Assembly: GCA_947490615.1 (NCBI GenBank) | Contig: CANLHK010000001.1 | Coordinates: forward strand, 124,001 to 188,000 | DNA from: Planctomycetaceae bacterium | GTDB lineage: Bacteria; Planctomycetota; Phycisphaerae; Phycisphaerales; SM1A02 | Length of the DNA stretch: 64,000 bases | Direction of reading: 5' to 3' | Shown: positions 34,112 through 42,999 of the stretch, piece by piece | Layout of the letters: each line of letters begins with the position of its first letter | Numbering within the stretch: the first letter of the stretch is position 1 | Notes under the pieces: model-generated | Database searches by the model: none | What the model was told of the DNA's origin: nothing | The model's input: the letters and a program-made list of their open reading frames with translations, nothing else | Position numbers and translations under genes: made by a program

Positions 34112-34981
34112 TCAGTCTTCGGGTGCTTCCGAAGCAACGCGGTTGCGGAACTCGGCGATGAGTCGACGGGTGACTGAACCCACCTTGCCTTCGCCAATCG
34201 TCTCACCGTCAATCGAGCTCACGCCGATGATCTCAGCGGCCGTACCTGTGAGGAAGACCTCGTCGGCGGTAAAGAGATCTTCGAGTCGAATCATCCGCTC
34301 TTCGACAGCAATCCCGCAGGCGGGCGCAATCTCGTTCATCACGAAGAGCCGCGTCACGCCGTTCAGAATGCCCGCACTCACGGGCGGCGTCACGATGCGC
34401 GCGCCGCGAATGAAGAAGATGTTGTCGCCCGTGCATTCAGCGACCTGACCCTCGAGGTTGAGCATGATCGCTTCGTGCACCCCTGCTTCAATCGCCTCGA
34501 CCTTGGCCAGGATGTTGTTCAGGTAGTTCAGGCTCTTGATCGAAGGATCGAGGCACTCGATTGGAATGCGTGGCCGCTTGGCAACGATCACGGGCATGCC
34601 CGTCTCATACATCTCAGCGGGATAGAGCTGGATGCGATCGACGATGACGATCGTGCAGGGCTTGGGGCAGGTGAACGGACTCAAACCCAATGGACCTGCA
34701 CCACGAGTCACCACCAGTCGGATGTACGCATCCTTCAGACCATTGGCGGCGACGGTCTCGCGCACAGCGCGTTCAATCTCTCGCCGCGTGTAGTGCATGG
34801 TGAGATGAATCGACTTGGCGCTGAGCTCGAGGCGCTCAAGGTGACTCGCAAGTTTGAAGATGCGCCCGTTGTAGACGCGGATCCCCTCAAAGACGCCATC
34901 GCCATAGAGGAGCCCGTGGTCATAGACCGGAACCACTGCGTGCTGCTTGTCCACCAAATGACCATCAAGCCAAACTTTCAT
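34112..34981 (-). CDS. ilvE: branched-chain amino acid aminotransferase
   Basis: 289 residues from the ATG at 34981; the longer frame shadows rpoN. It is a fold-type IV PLP enzyme: VWLDGHLVDKQHAVVPVYDH at the start, LLYGDGVFEGIRVYNG, LDPSIKSLNYLNNILAKVEA carrying the PLP lysine (K in SIKSLNYL), and VAECTGDNIFFIRG. The IKSLNYLNN pattern favours IlvE over D-amino acid transaminase or aminodeoxychorismate lyase. It makes Ile, Leu and Val from 2-oxo acids. Situated 103 bases downstream of rpoN. Confidence 0.92.
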   Translation of the reverse strand: MKVWLDGHLVDKQHAVVPVYDHGLLYGDGVFEGIRVYNGRIFKLASHLERLELSAKSIHLTMHYTRREIERAVRETVAANGLKDAYIRLVVTRGAGPLGLSPFTCPKPCTIVIVDRIQLYPAEMYETGMPVIVAKRPRIPIECLDPSIKSLNYLNNILAKVEAIEAGVHEAIMLNLEGQVAECTGDNIFFIRGARIVTPPVSAGILNGVTRLFVMNEIAPACGIAVEERMIRLEDLFTADEVFLTGTAAEIIGVSSIDGETIGEGKVGSVTRRLIAEFRNRVASEAPED

Positions 34982-35084
34982 GCGCGTCTCCAAAGGGGCG
35001 CGCAGTGTAACGATGGCGTGTCGGCCTGCAGACGCACCGTGGCTTCGAAGGCGGGGCCGCGCGAACTCCTGCACGAACGGCTCT

Positions 35085-36587
35085 TCAGTGTCGCTTGCGC
35101 AGCGGACCCGAGAGAATGCCGAGTTGATCGCGGTACTTGACCACGGTGCGGCGCGCGATGGTGATCCCGCGCTTCTCAAGCGCCTCAGCAATCTCGCGAT
35201 CGGAGAGCGGCTTCGCCTTGTCTTCGCCGTCAACGACTTCCTTGACGACGGCCTTCACCGCATTCCACGACATCTCCTCGCCGTCGGCGTTCTCCGTGCC
35301 GAGCGAGAAGAACGGGCGCATGGGAACCAACCCGCGCGGCGTTTGCATCCACTTCTCACTCACGGCGCGTGAGACGGTCGCCACATGGATGCCGAGCATC
35401 TCAGCGACCTCAACCATGGGAAGCGGCTTGAGGTGTTGCGGCCCTTGTTCAAACCACTCGCGTTGACGCGCGAGCACCACGCGAACCACACGCATGAGCG
35501 TGGTGTTGCGCTGCTCGACGGCCTCGATGATCGATCGCGCGGCGCGCACGCTTTCGGCCACAAAACTGCGCGCCTTCGCGTCGAGTTCGATCTCCTTCAT
35601 CATCGCCTCGTAGTCGGGCGAGACGCGGACGCGCGGCAGGAGTTCATCGGCCAGTCGCGCGGTGTAGTCGGCGGACTCGGGGTCATACTCCACGACGACA
35701 TCAGGAATGATGAGCGTCGACTCGGGCGGCACCAGTTCGCGCCCTGGGCTCGGGTCGAGACGCCTGAGGAACGCGCGTGCTGCATCAAGCCGCTCGGCGC
35801 TCCACCCAGTCTTGTCGCGAATCTTGGGGATGCGATTTTGCAGGATGTCGTCGTAGTAGGTGCCGAGCAACTCGATCGCATCGCCCCACGCTTCGGCACG
35901 GTCGAGATCGGTCTCTGCGTCGAGGTAGAGGCGCGCCTCAATCAAGAGAGCCTCGCGCACACTCGTCGCGCCGATGCCACGCGGCTCAAGTTCCGCTTGC
36001 AGACGCGTCAACGCGGATTGCAAAGTAGCGAGCGCCCAATCGCAACCTTGCAGGTGCGCACTCTGCTCGCGAATCGTCTCAAGCGGCGTCTGCATGAGCC
36101 CGTCATCGTCGATGTATTCGATGATGCGAGCACCCGCGGCGCGCACACCAGGGTCGTGCACTTCGGCAAAACTCCACTGTTCCAGCAGTTGATCGACCAA
36201 GCTCGCTCCACGAGAGGGCGCGTTGGCCATCGCGTCCATCTTGGCGTCGCGCTCACCAGTGTTGCGCACGGCGCGGCGTGAGTCGCCATCCGAATTCCAT
36301 TGGTCGCCGTACTGACGCTCCATCCGACGGAGCCGCTCGAACTCATCGGATCCACCACCCTGCGGCGAATCCTCGCGACCCGTCTCGCGCCTGCGCTCGG
36401 TGTCCTCGGAAGAGCCAGGCAGGACCAGTTCGAGTGCGATGTTCTTCTCGACCTCTAGCTCAAGCCGCTCCTGAAGTTCCATCGCGTTCAGCTGCAGGAT
36501 TTCTGCCGATTGAATGAGCTTCGGCGACAGACCCATGGTCTGACCGAGCTTCATTCCTTGCGATGTTTCGAAGCGCATCCCTGCCAT
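35085..36587 (-). CDS. rpoN: RNA polymerase sigma-54 factor
   Basis: 500 residues from the ATG at 36587 with AGAGGAA seven bases upstream. Region I (GLSPKLIQSAEILQLNAMEL) binds activators; the acidic region II is short (about 80-140). The core-binding domain follows, then the HTH (HVATVSRAVSEKWMQTPRGL), and at the C-terminus the RpoN box ARRTVVKYRDQLGI, which reads the -24 element. The window also contains sigma-54 promoter sequences at 58966-58982 and 52245-52260 and an activator at 53172-54767, so this sigma factor very probably drives the flagellar locus. Confidence 0.96.
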   Translation of the reverse strand: MAGMRFETSQGMKLGQTMGLSPKLIQSAEILQLNAMELQERLELEVEKNIALELVLPGSSEDTERRRETGREDSPQGGGSDEFERLRRMERQYGDQWNSDGDSRRAVRNTGERDAKMDAMANAPSRGASLVDQLLEQWSFAEVHDPGVRAAGARIIEYIDDDGLMQTPLETIREQSAHLQGCDWALATLQSALTRLQAELEPRGIGATSVREALLIEARLYLDAETDLDRAEAWGDAIELLGTYYDDILQNRIPKIRDKTGWSAERLDAARAFLRRLDPSPGRELVPPESTLIIPDVVVEYDPESADYTARLADELLPRVRVSPDYEAMMKEIELDAKARSFVAESVRAARSIIEAVEQRNTTLMRVVRVVLARQREWFEQGPQHLKPLPMVEVAEMLGIHVATVSRAVSEKWMQTPRGLVPMRPFFSLGTENADGEEMSWNAVKAVVKEVVDGEDKAKPLSDREIAEALEKRGITIARRTVVKYRDQLGILSGPLRKRH

Positions 36588-36743
36588 GGAACTTCCTCTC
36601 GAACGGCCCACACGATCGTGGGTGGTTGTTTGAATGCTATCGCCACCTCGCTTTGGAGAAGCCAAGGGACGAAGCTCGATTTCGAGTTTCGAGGCGTTTT
36701 TCGGTGGAGTCGCAGGAGATGGTGCGCTCGCGCGACACCGCGA

Positions 36744-37370
36744 CTACAACCGCGTCCGCCCCATGAGCGCATCGCCAATCACAGCGGGATTCGCATATTC
36801 GAGCTGAGATCCGCTGGGAAGTCCACGCGCCAAGCGCGTTGAGCGAATGCCCCGCTCACCAGCCTCGCGGGCGATCCAGAGCGCCGTGGTATCCCCTTCG
36901 ATGTCGGGATTCAGACCAAGGATGATCTCACTGACCGCAGCGGCGCGCGCGTTTTTCTCGGGGTGATCCAACCGTCCGAGCAGCGCATCAAGGGTGATTC
37001 CCTCTGGTCCCACCCCAGCAAGAGGATCAAGTCGTCCAAGAAGCACGTGGTAGACCCCGCGGTAGAGCCCCGTGTTTTCCATCACCAACAGATCCTTGGG
37101 TTGCTCGACCACGAGCACCGTCGAAGCATCACGACGCGGATCCGCGCAGATCGGGCAGGGATCGCTGTCCGCAAGACTCCAGCAGACGCCGCAGTGCTTG
37201 ACCTTTCGCTTGACATCCTCAACAGCCTGCGCAAGTTCCATCGCTTCGGCGGGAGATTGCCGCAGCACATGAAACGCCAGACGCTCGGCGCTGCGACGAC
37301 CGATGCCTGGCATCGCAGCAAACGCATCAATCAGACGACGGACGGATTCTGGATAGGCGGCGTTGGACAT
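36744..37370 (-). CDS. recR: recombination protein RecR
   Basis: 208 residues from the ATG at 37370. HhH region MPGIGRRSAERLAFHVL, a C4 zinc finger in KHCGVCWSLADSDPCPICAD, and the Toprim domain (VLVVEQPKDLLVMENTGLYR, then EIILGLNPDIEGDTTALWIA) are all present. It works with RecFO to load RecA at gaps. It lies in the classic dnaX-ybaB-recR order, 66 bases after ybaB. Confidence 0.96.
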   Translation of the reverse strand: MSNAAYPESVRRLIDAFAAMPGIGRRSAERLAFHVLRQSPAEAMELAQAVEDVKRKVKHCGVCWSLADSDPCPICADPRRDASTVLVVEQPKDLLVMENTGLYRGVYHVLLGRLDPLAGVGPEGITLDALLGRLDHPEKNARAAAVSEIILGLNPDIEGDTTALWIAREAGERGIRSTRLARGLPSGSQLEYANPAVIGDALMGRTRL

Positions 37371-37436
37371 GGCAGAGTTCAAAGTGGTGCGTCGGCGGGT
37401 GGCACGCAACGCTCAGTGGCCAACAGTCTGGTTCAT

Positions 37437-37808
37437 TCAGCCGAGTTGCTCGAGAAGTTGCGTTGGAAGATCAACACCCGCCTCCTTGGCGGCGCGTCCA
37501 AGTTCCTCCGCGATGCGCGCGCGCGCGCTGCTCAGCGCATCGTTCGTCGCGTCCGCCACCATGCGATTGGCGTACGCCGCATCCGCGGCTGAACCCGTCG
37601 CGATACCGCGCAACACCGAAGGATCGAGCGTGACCGATTCGATGCGCAGGTCACAGGTCGCGATCACGCGCACCGCGCCGCCGCCCGCAGCGCCGTGCAC
37701 TTTCGTGCTGGCTAAACGCTCACGCACTTCCGCGAGTTTTGCCTGCAAACGCGGCAAATCCTTGAGCATCCCCGCCATCTGTGTTGCTGCCTTGAGCTTG
37801 TCAAACAC
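37437..37808 (-). CDS. ybaB: YbaB/EbfC nucleoid-associated protein
   Basis: 123 residues from a GTG at 37808 with a strong GGAGG five bases upstream; an ATG nine codons earlier lacks this site. Helical N-terminus (MAGMLKDLPRLQAKLAEVRE), central strands (GAVRVIATCDLRIESVTLDP), then helical C-terminus with ANRMVADATNDALSSARARI. It binds DNA as a dimer. Position between dnaX and recR is conserved across bacteria. Confidence 0.93.
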   Translation of the reverse strand: MFDKLKAATQMAGMLKDLPRLQAKLAEVRERLASTKVHGAAGGGAVRVIATCDLRIESVTLDPSVLRGIATGSAADAAYANRMVADATNDALSSARARIAEELGRAAKEAGVDLPTQLLEQLG

Positions 37809-37831
37809 CTGAACCTCCTCGCGTGGATTGC

Positions 37832-39736
37832 TCACTCGGGCTGATCAAACTCCATCGTATCGACGCTGCTTCGTTCGTCGCGACCAACCGTATCGCCCTC
37901 GGCTGCTTCGGGCGCACTCGGCGCGTTGCTGGGCTTGAGCTCTTGACTGAAACGCGGAGTCACCGACACCACGGTCGCGTCAAGCAGTTCCGCAGCGCGT
38001 CGGACCAATGGATCCTGTCGAACGCTCGGATCGTCGACGGCCATGGCGCGCGGAGCCTCGACCGCCTTCTCCAAGGCCGAGAGGTCAAGCTTGATGCGGA
38101 CGGGCCTTCCCGCGACGCGAGAGAGCAGCGCGGCGATCGGCTCAGAGTTCGAGGCAAGGAAACTTCCTGAGTGCGGATCGAGCAGCGCGACGGTGGCGCT
38201 TCCGTCCGCCCACGCAGTGACCTCAAAGAGGTCCGTCATGGCGCGATCACGCGGACTGCGCTCTGCGACTTCTTCGAGTCGCGCGCGAAGTTCTTCGAGC
38301 GTCACGACGCGTGGGGGTGACGCGACGGCAACGGGGACACTCACCTTCGGTTCGAGCGTCGCATGCACAGCTGAGACGGTTGTCTGGACGGCCGGAGCCC
38401 CGCCACCGTTGGCCTCCCGCTGGGGCCCCGTCGCGACGCGCGCGGCGGGGTTACCTGCTTTTTTTGAGTCGGCCCCGCCACCACCCGCGAGCAAACTCGC
38501 CCCGCTGCTAAATCTCGTCGACAGGGCCAATCGCGCGAGGCACGCGTCGTAGAGCGCGCGCGGCGCACTCGAACCACGCGCATTGCGCGCCGTCGCATCG
38601 CAGAGGGCAATCGCGTGCGCGCAGAAGGCAGCGTCGGTCTGCGCCGCGAGCCCAGAAACGCGCGCGCGCATACTCGCGGCAACTTCGAGCAACTCACTCT
38701 CGCTGCCGACGGCCGAGGCGACCAACACCCAGCGCAGTCGTTCGGCGAGCAATTCCAACGCTTGTTCCACACCACTGCCGCGCTCGAGCAACCGTGCGCC
38801 ATGAGTCAGCGCGTCAGCGATGCGCTCGCTCACACACGCGTCCACGATGTCAAGCAGGATCTCGTCGTCGGGCAAACCAAAGACCTGCTCAAGCACGGCG
38901 CCATCAATGCGACCCGACGCCGAAGCGAGCAGACGATCAAGAAGCGAGAGGCCATCGCGCATCGAGCCGTTGGCCAATCGCGCCACGGCGAGCAGGACTT
39001 CTTCCGTGACCTCGATCCCTTCACCTGAGGCGACGGCGCCAAGGTGCGCGGCGATCTGCTTGGTGGGGATGTTGCGGAAATCAAAGCGCTGGCAGCGCGA
39101 CTGAATCGTCTGCGGAACCTTGTGCGGTTCGGTGGTGCAGAGGATGAACTTCACATGCGACGCCGGCTCCTCCATGGTCTTGAGCAGCGCGTTGAACGCT
39201 GGCGTCGTGAGCATGTGGACTTCGTCGATGATGTAGATGCGGTAGCGTCCACGCGTCGGCGCGAGGCTGGCGCCTGCAATCAGATCGCGCGCATCGTCGA
39301 TGCCGCGGTTGGACGCGCCGTCAATCTCGATGACATCCAGATCCTCGCCGCGCAGAATCGCATCGCCGATGGCGTCCGCCTGCGACAGCGTGCTGTCGCG
39401 GTTCAACGCGCGCGCAAAGATGCGCGCCATCGAGGTCTTGCCAACGCCGCGCGTACCGCAGAAGAGGTAGGCGTGGGCAGTTCGCCCCTTCTCGATCGCG
39501 TTCTGGAGCGTCCGCGCGATCGGCTCCTGACCAACGACTTCACCAAAGTCGCGCGATCGATACCGCCGCGCGAGCACGGTGTAGGCCTTGCCAGGCGCGA
39601 CCGCCGCGGTGGTGGCCGTCGCGGTAGCCTTTGCATCGGCGCGGCCGCTTCCACCGAACATTTCGCCCGCTGCTTCACCGACGAGCAGAGACTCGCTGTG
39701 CGCGGGAGCTGGAGTTTTTGCGCGTTCCTTCGCCAT
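37832..39736 (-). CDS. dnaX: DNA polymerase III subunit tau (and frameshifted gamma)
   Basis: 634 residues as tau. An N-terminal extension (about 50 residues) precedes the clamp-loader AAA+ domain: YRSRDFGEVVGQEPI, Walker A CGTRGVGKTS (93-102), Walker B YIIDEVHMLT (about 173), and LCTTEPHKVPQTIQSRCQRF with the arginine-finger SRC motif. The usual four-cysteine zinc module after Walker A is absent (RALNRDSTLSQADAIGDAIL). Domain III and a proline/alanine linker lead to the tau-specific C-terminus. At residues 424-426 the codons TCA AAA AAA create a -1 slippery site that would give a 428-residue gamma. An SRP RNA gene lies just upstream. Confidence 0.95.
   Translation of the reverse strand: MAKERAKTPAPAHSESLLVGEAAGEMFGGSGRADAKATATATTAAVAPGKAYTVLARRYRSRDFGEVVGQEPIARTLQNAIEKGRTAHAYLFCGTRGVGKTSMARIFARALNRDSTLSQADAIGDAILRGEDLDVIEIDGASNRGIDDARDLIAGASLAPTRGRYRIYIIDEVHMLTTPAFNALLKTMEEPASHVKFILCTTEPHKVPQTIQSRCQRFDFRNIPTKQIAAHLGAVASGEGIEVTEEVLLAVARLANGSMRDGLSLLDRLLASASGRIDGAVLEQVFGLPDDEILLDIVDACVSERIADALTHGARLLERGSGVEQALELLAERLRWVLVASAVGSESELLEVAASMRARVSGLAAQTDAAFCAHAIALCDATARNARGSSAPRALYDACLARLALSTRFSSGASLLAGGGGADSKKAGNPAARVATGPQREANGGGAPAVQTTVSAVHATLEPKVSVPVAVASPPRVVTLEELRARLEEVAERSPRDRAMTDLFEVTAWADGSATVALLDPHSGSFLASNSEPIAALLSRVAGRPVRIKLDLSALEKAVEAPRAMAVDDPSVRQDPLVRRAAELLDATVVSVTPRFSQELKPSNAPSAPEAAEGDTVGRDERSSVDTMEFDQPE
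38426..38465 (-). promoter_or_regulatory. dnaX -1 ribosomal frameshift cassette
   Basis: On the mRNA strand: slippery A AAA AAA (38465-38459, zero frame TCA AAA AAA), 8-base spacer GCAGGTAA, then a hairpin at 38450-38426 with arms CCCCG-C-CGCG and CGCG-A-CGGGG around a 5-base loop. After slipping back one base the frame reads AGC AGG TAA, stopping at 38451. This is the E. coli dnaX arrangement that makes gamma and tau in parallel. Confidence 0.8.
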
Positions 39737-39781
39737 CGATACTCGGCGGCTCCGTCACTCTTGCGATCGTGGTGGCAGACT

Positions 39782-39911
39782 TCTGGAGCCGCGGAAGACG
39801 GCCAGGCGACCGTCGGCTCGGACCGAAACGCTTATGGCTGCTGCGGTCAAGCCCTGACCAGATTCACGGCCGACCCGCCCGCCGGGCCCGGCCGTCTTCT
39901 GCGGCTCCAGA
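39782..39911 (-). ncRNA. ffs: bacterial signal recognition particle RNA (small, 4.5S-type)
   Basis: Minus-strand RNA of about 130 bases. Its ends form a 22-base inverted repeat with one mismatch (39782-39803 against 39890-39911), the closing helix. Inside, the conserved helix-8 core reads CTGGTCAGG (39862-39854) then GCTTGACCGC then AGCAGCCATAAGCG, matching the universal GGTCAGG...AGCAGCC SRP motif exactly in spacing (24 bases). The apical loop is TGAC-like instead of GGAA. It is placed 45 bases upstream of dnaX in the same orientation, as in many bacteria. With Ffh it targets membrane proteins to the translocon. Confidence 0.85.
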
Positions 39912-39963
39912 GGGCGAGATGGTAGCGATTCGGACGATGCGCGCGAACCGTAGAATCGCGGCC

Positions 39964-41208
39964 ATGACTGACGACGGCACCGAGCGCGAAGTGACTTCTG
40001 GTCTCGGCACGCGGACCCAAGCGCGAAGCGGCGCGAGCGAGAGTACGCGACTCATCCTTCTGGTCGCTCGACTTCTCTTCATCGCGCTGGTCTTGGCAAC
40101 GCCAGCGCTCGTGGTGGCGAGCCGCACGGGCGCAGCGGATCCGTTTCGATTCTCCACGGTCCTTGGGCTCACGCTTGCAACAGGCGCGCTCGGATTGATC
40201 GTGGTCGTCGTCGATGCGATGACGCCCAACAAGCGCCTCGCCTCGATCTTCGGCGTCTACATCGGTCTCTGCCTTGGTCTTGTTGGCGCGTTCGCGTTCG
40301 GCACGCTGCTCAACTCGATCGTGCAAGAGTGGGACTTGAAGGGCACCGCGGTCGCGAACTACTTCGACCTTGCCAAAGTTTCGGTCGGTCTGATCCTTTG
40401 CTACCTCGCCGTGTCGGTGGTGATGACCACGAAGGACGACTTCCGACTCATCATCCCCTATGTCGAGTTTCGCAAGCAGAATCGCGGCGTCGCGCCCATG
40501 GTGCTCGACACCAGCGCGTTGATCGACGGCCGCATTGTCGAGCTCTCGGAGTCGGGCGCGCTCGACGCGACCTTCATCATCGTGCAGCCAGTGATCGACG
40601 AGTTGCAAACGCTTTCTGACAGCGCCGACAAAGGCAAACGCGCTCGTGGTCGACGCGGGCTCGACATCATCGCGCGCATGCAGGCGAGTAACCGCATCGA
40701 TCTCTCGATTGAGGATGTGCCACTCGACGCAGCGTCGGTCGATCGCGGACTTGTCGAATACGCCAGCGTGCACGGCTATCGCGTGGTCACCACCGATACA
40801 GGACTGACCAAGGTCGGCGAGATTGCGGGCGTGGTGACGGTGAACATCAACCGCATCGCGGGCGCCATGCGCGCCCATGCACTCACGGGTGATCGGCTCG
40901 AACTCGAACTGACTCGTGTGGGAGAGAATCCAACGCAGGGCGTTGGTCATCTTCCCGATGGCACGATGGTGGTCGTCGAAGGTGCTGCTGCCAAGGTCGG
41001 GACGACCGCCGTAATCGTGGTGACCAACGCGCTCACCACGGGCGCAGGACGCATGCTGTTTGCGCGGCTCGATGAGACACCCGCGGAGGCAGGGTCGGCA
41101 GCGAGCATGGCCTCACGCGCCATGGCGCAGCCGAAGCATCGTGAAGGCGCACCGCCACGCGATGGCGATGAGCCCCGCGCAAGCGCGCGCAATCCGCGAC
41201 GCAGTTAG
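39964..41208 (+). CDS. PIN/TRAM-domain membrane ribonuclease-like protein (YacL type)
   Basis: 414 residues from the ATG at 39964; the frame upstream runs across the SRP RNA. About 30 hydrophilic residues precede four membrane helices (LLVARLLFIALVLATPALVV, GLTLATGALGLIVVVVDAM, IFGVYIGLCLGLVGAFAFGT, SVGLILCYLAVSVVM). Then a PIN nuclease domain starts at VLDTSALIDGRIVELSESG (about 180; acidic Asp182) with further acids in QPVIDELQTLSDSADKGKRA and VTTDTGLTKVGEIAG. A TRAM-like C-terminal barrel follows (VGHLPDGTMVVVEGAAAKVG). YacL-type proteins are thought to act on RNA at the membrane. Confidence 0.9.
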   Translation: MTDDGTEREVTSGLGTRTQARSGASESTRLILLVARLLFIALVLATPALVVASRTGAADPFRFSTVLGLTLATGALGLIVVVVDAMTPNKRLASIFGVYIGLCLGLVGAFAFGTLLNSIVQEWDLKGTAVANYFDLAKVSVGLILCYLAVSVVMTTKDDFRLIIPYVEFRKQNRGVAPMVLDTSALIDGRIVELSESGALDATFIIVQPVIDELQTLSDSADKGKRARGRRGLDIIARMQASNRIDLSIEDVPLDAASVDRGLVEYASVHGYRVVTTDTGLTKVGEIAGVVTVNINRIAGAMRAHALTGDRLELELTRVGENPTQGVGHLPDGTMVVVEGAAAKVGTTAVIVVTNALTTGAGRMLFARLDETPAEAGSAASMASRAMAQPKHREGAPPRDGDEPRASARNPRRS

Positions 41209-41217
41209 AAGCGCTGA

Positions 41218-42978
41218 TCAGCGACCGAGCACGAGCAACTGGTTGATGAGTTCGTCGGTCGTCGTGATGACGCGACTCGCTGCCGAGTAGCCCGTGCTCG
41301 CCAGAATCATGTTGATGAACTCCTGCGAGAGATCGACATTCGAGAGTTCGAGCGCGCCTCCCACGAGTCGACCTGTACCGAAGTCGCGCGGCTTGGCGAT
41401 CAGCGGCGTTCCCGAGTTGGGTCCAGTGCGGAAGAGGTTGTCACCCGCATCGACGAGACCCTCTGGATTCGAAAACTTCGCCAAGGAGATCTGCCCGATG
41501 GTGCGGGTGAGGCCGTTGGTGAACGAACCCGAGATACGGCCGTCCTCACCGATCGAGAAGTTGGAGAGCGTGCCGATCGAACTTCCATCCTGGAAGACGG
41601 CCGCGAGATTCGACGCGCTGTCGGTCAAGCTCGACACCGAATCGGTGCCCGAGTTGAAGTCCATGTTCACGGTGAGCGGACTGACGGCGCCGTTGGCGCG
41701 CGTGAGTGAGAACGCCTGGTTTGTCGCGTTGGTGAAACGACCCGTCGCGTCGAAGGTCACTTCGCCAAGACCGATGAGCCGCTGGAGCGCATCGTTGTCG
41801 TTGGACTCCGCGACAAACTGCCAAGTGGTTCCGCCTGAGGCACTGGTCTGCTGCAGCGAGAAGCTCAAGTCAATCGTGAGCGGCGTGCCGAGCGAGTCGT
41901 ACACAACGAAGCTGGTGCGCACGCTTTCGCCATTGGCTGCGTTGGACTTTTGCAGCACCAGCGGCTGACCGCTTCCAGATCCTGGCGTGCTCACCACGAA
42001 GTCGGCGGTCTCGAGCGCGAGATCCTGCACGGTTCCTTCGTTGCCTGTGATGACGAGTTGTCCAAGCGCGTTGATCGTCGCGTTGCCGCCGAGATTGGAG
42101 GCCGCGCCGACCGCGGAGTTGTCGAGACCCAGCACTTCTTCGAGGAAGTCGGTGAGGTCACCCATGGTGACGCCGTTGGCGTCAGCACCAGCAACGGCCG
42201 TCGCACTGAACGCGAAGACCTTGGTACCGAGATCCTTGCCGCCCTTCTCGATACCTGAGAGCGTGAGGATCTTGGGATTCACGCTTGAGTCAAAGGCGAG
42301 CACCGCACCACCCGCACCATCGGACATGTAGATGTCAGTCGTGGTGATGTCCGTGGTCGCATCGATGGGCGTCGTCATCCCCGCGTCGGTGTACCAGGCG
42401 CGTCCCGCATGCACGGAACCCGTGGTTCCGATGTTGCCCGAGGCGTTGAGGTTGCCGTTGAAGATGACATTGCGGCTCGCCTCGGCGAGCGTGAGTGTGC
42501 CCACGGGAACCGTGAGGGAAACCAGATCGCCTTCGATCACATTGAACTGGTCATCGACGCCAAACCCAAGCACGCGCGCACCCGACTGGGTGACCAGTTC
42601 GTTCTGCGGATTGCGCACGAAGTTGCCCGCACGGGTGAAGTGTCGCGTGCCCGCAACATCGACGATGAAGAAGCCGTCGCCTTCGATGGCGACATCGGTG
42701 GCGACACCGGTCGCGCCGATGGCGCCGTTGTTGAAGTTGCGTTGCGTTCCCGCGACCGTCACGCCGAGGCCGATTTGCCCAGGATTCGTGCCGCCTGAGT
42801 TGGCACCAGGCGCTGTACCCAGCGTGAAGTTGCGACTGAAGGTCGGCGTGAACTGCATGCGGTTGCTCTTGAACGCCGTCGTGTTCACATTCGAGATGTT
42901 GTTACCGATGACATCAAGACGCCGCGAGTTGGAAATCAAACCCGAGAGGCCAGTGAAGAGTGCGGTGGTACTTGCCAT
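41218..42978 (-). CDS. flgE: flagellar hook protein FlgE
   Basis: 586 residues, in the range for hooks with an expanded middle domain. The N-terminal rod/hook signature (ALFTGLSGLISNSRRLDVIG, then NNISNVNTTAFKSNRMQF) and the C-terminal one (VDLSQEFINMILASTGYSAA, SRVITTTDELINQLLVLG) form the coiled-coil D0. GDGFFIVDVAGTRHFTRAGN is the usual FlgE/F/G strand. A large variable insert occupies about 200-420. GAGGA lies eight bases before the ATG. Last gene of the flagellar locus, ending beside the convergent PIN gene. Confidence 0.95.
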   Translation of the reverse strand: MASTTALFTGLSGLISNSRRLDVIGNNISNVNTTAFKSNRMQFTPTFSRNFTLGTAPGANSGGTNPGQIGLGVTVAGTQRNFNNGAIGATGVATDVAIEGDGFFIVDVAGTRHFTRAGNFVRNPQNELVTQSGARVLGFGVDDQFNVIEGDLVSLTVPVGTLTLAEASRNVIFNGNLNASGNIGTTGSVHAGRAWYTDAGMTTPIDATTDITTTDIYMSDGAGGAVLAFDSSVNPKILTLSGIEKGGKDLGTKVFAFSATAVAGADANGVTMGDLTDFLEEVLGLDNSAVGAASNLGGNATINALGQLVITGNEGTVQDLALETADFVVSTPGSGSGQPLVLQKSNAANGESVRTSFVVYDSLGTPLTIDLSFSLQQTSASGGTTWQFVAESNDNDALQRLIGLGEVTFDATGRFTNATNQAFSLTRANGAVSPLTVNMDFNSGTDSVSSLTDSASNLAAVFQDGSSIGTLSNFSIGEDGRISGSFTNGLTRTIGQISLAKFSNPEGLVDAGDNLFRTGPNSGTPLIAKPRDFGTGRLVGGALELSNVDLSQEFINMILASTGYSAASRVITTTDELINQLLVLGR

Positions 42979-42999
42979 GACGAAAGTCCTCAGAGTGGT

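Noticed and set aside
38459-38465. T7 run read as a transcription terminator
   Set aside because: It lies inside dnaX and on the mRNA strand is an A-run followed by, not preceded by, a hairpin; it fits a frameshift signal instead.
39631-39963. Longer N-terminus for the PIN/TRAM protein
   Set aside because: The extra 111 codons run antisense through the SRP RNA and the start of dnaX and look non-coding.
41212-41223. CGCTGATCAGCG palindrome between the PIN gene and flgE
   Set aside because: A 12-base palindrome with no loop and no T-run; too short to call a bidirectional terminator.
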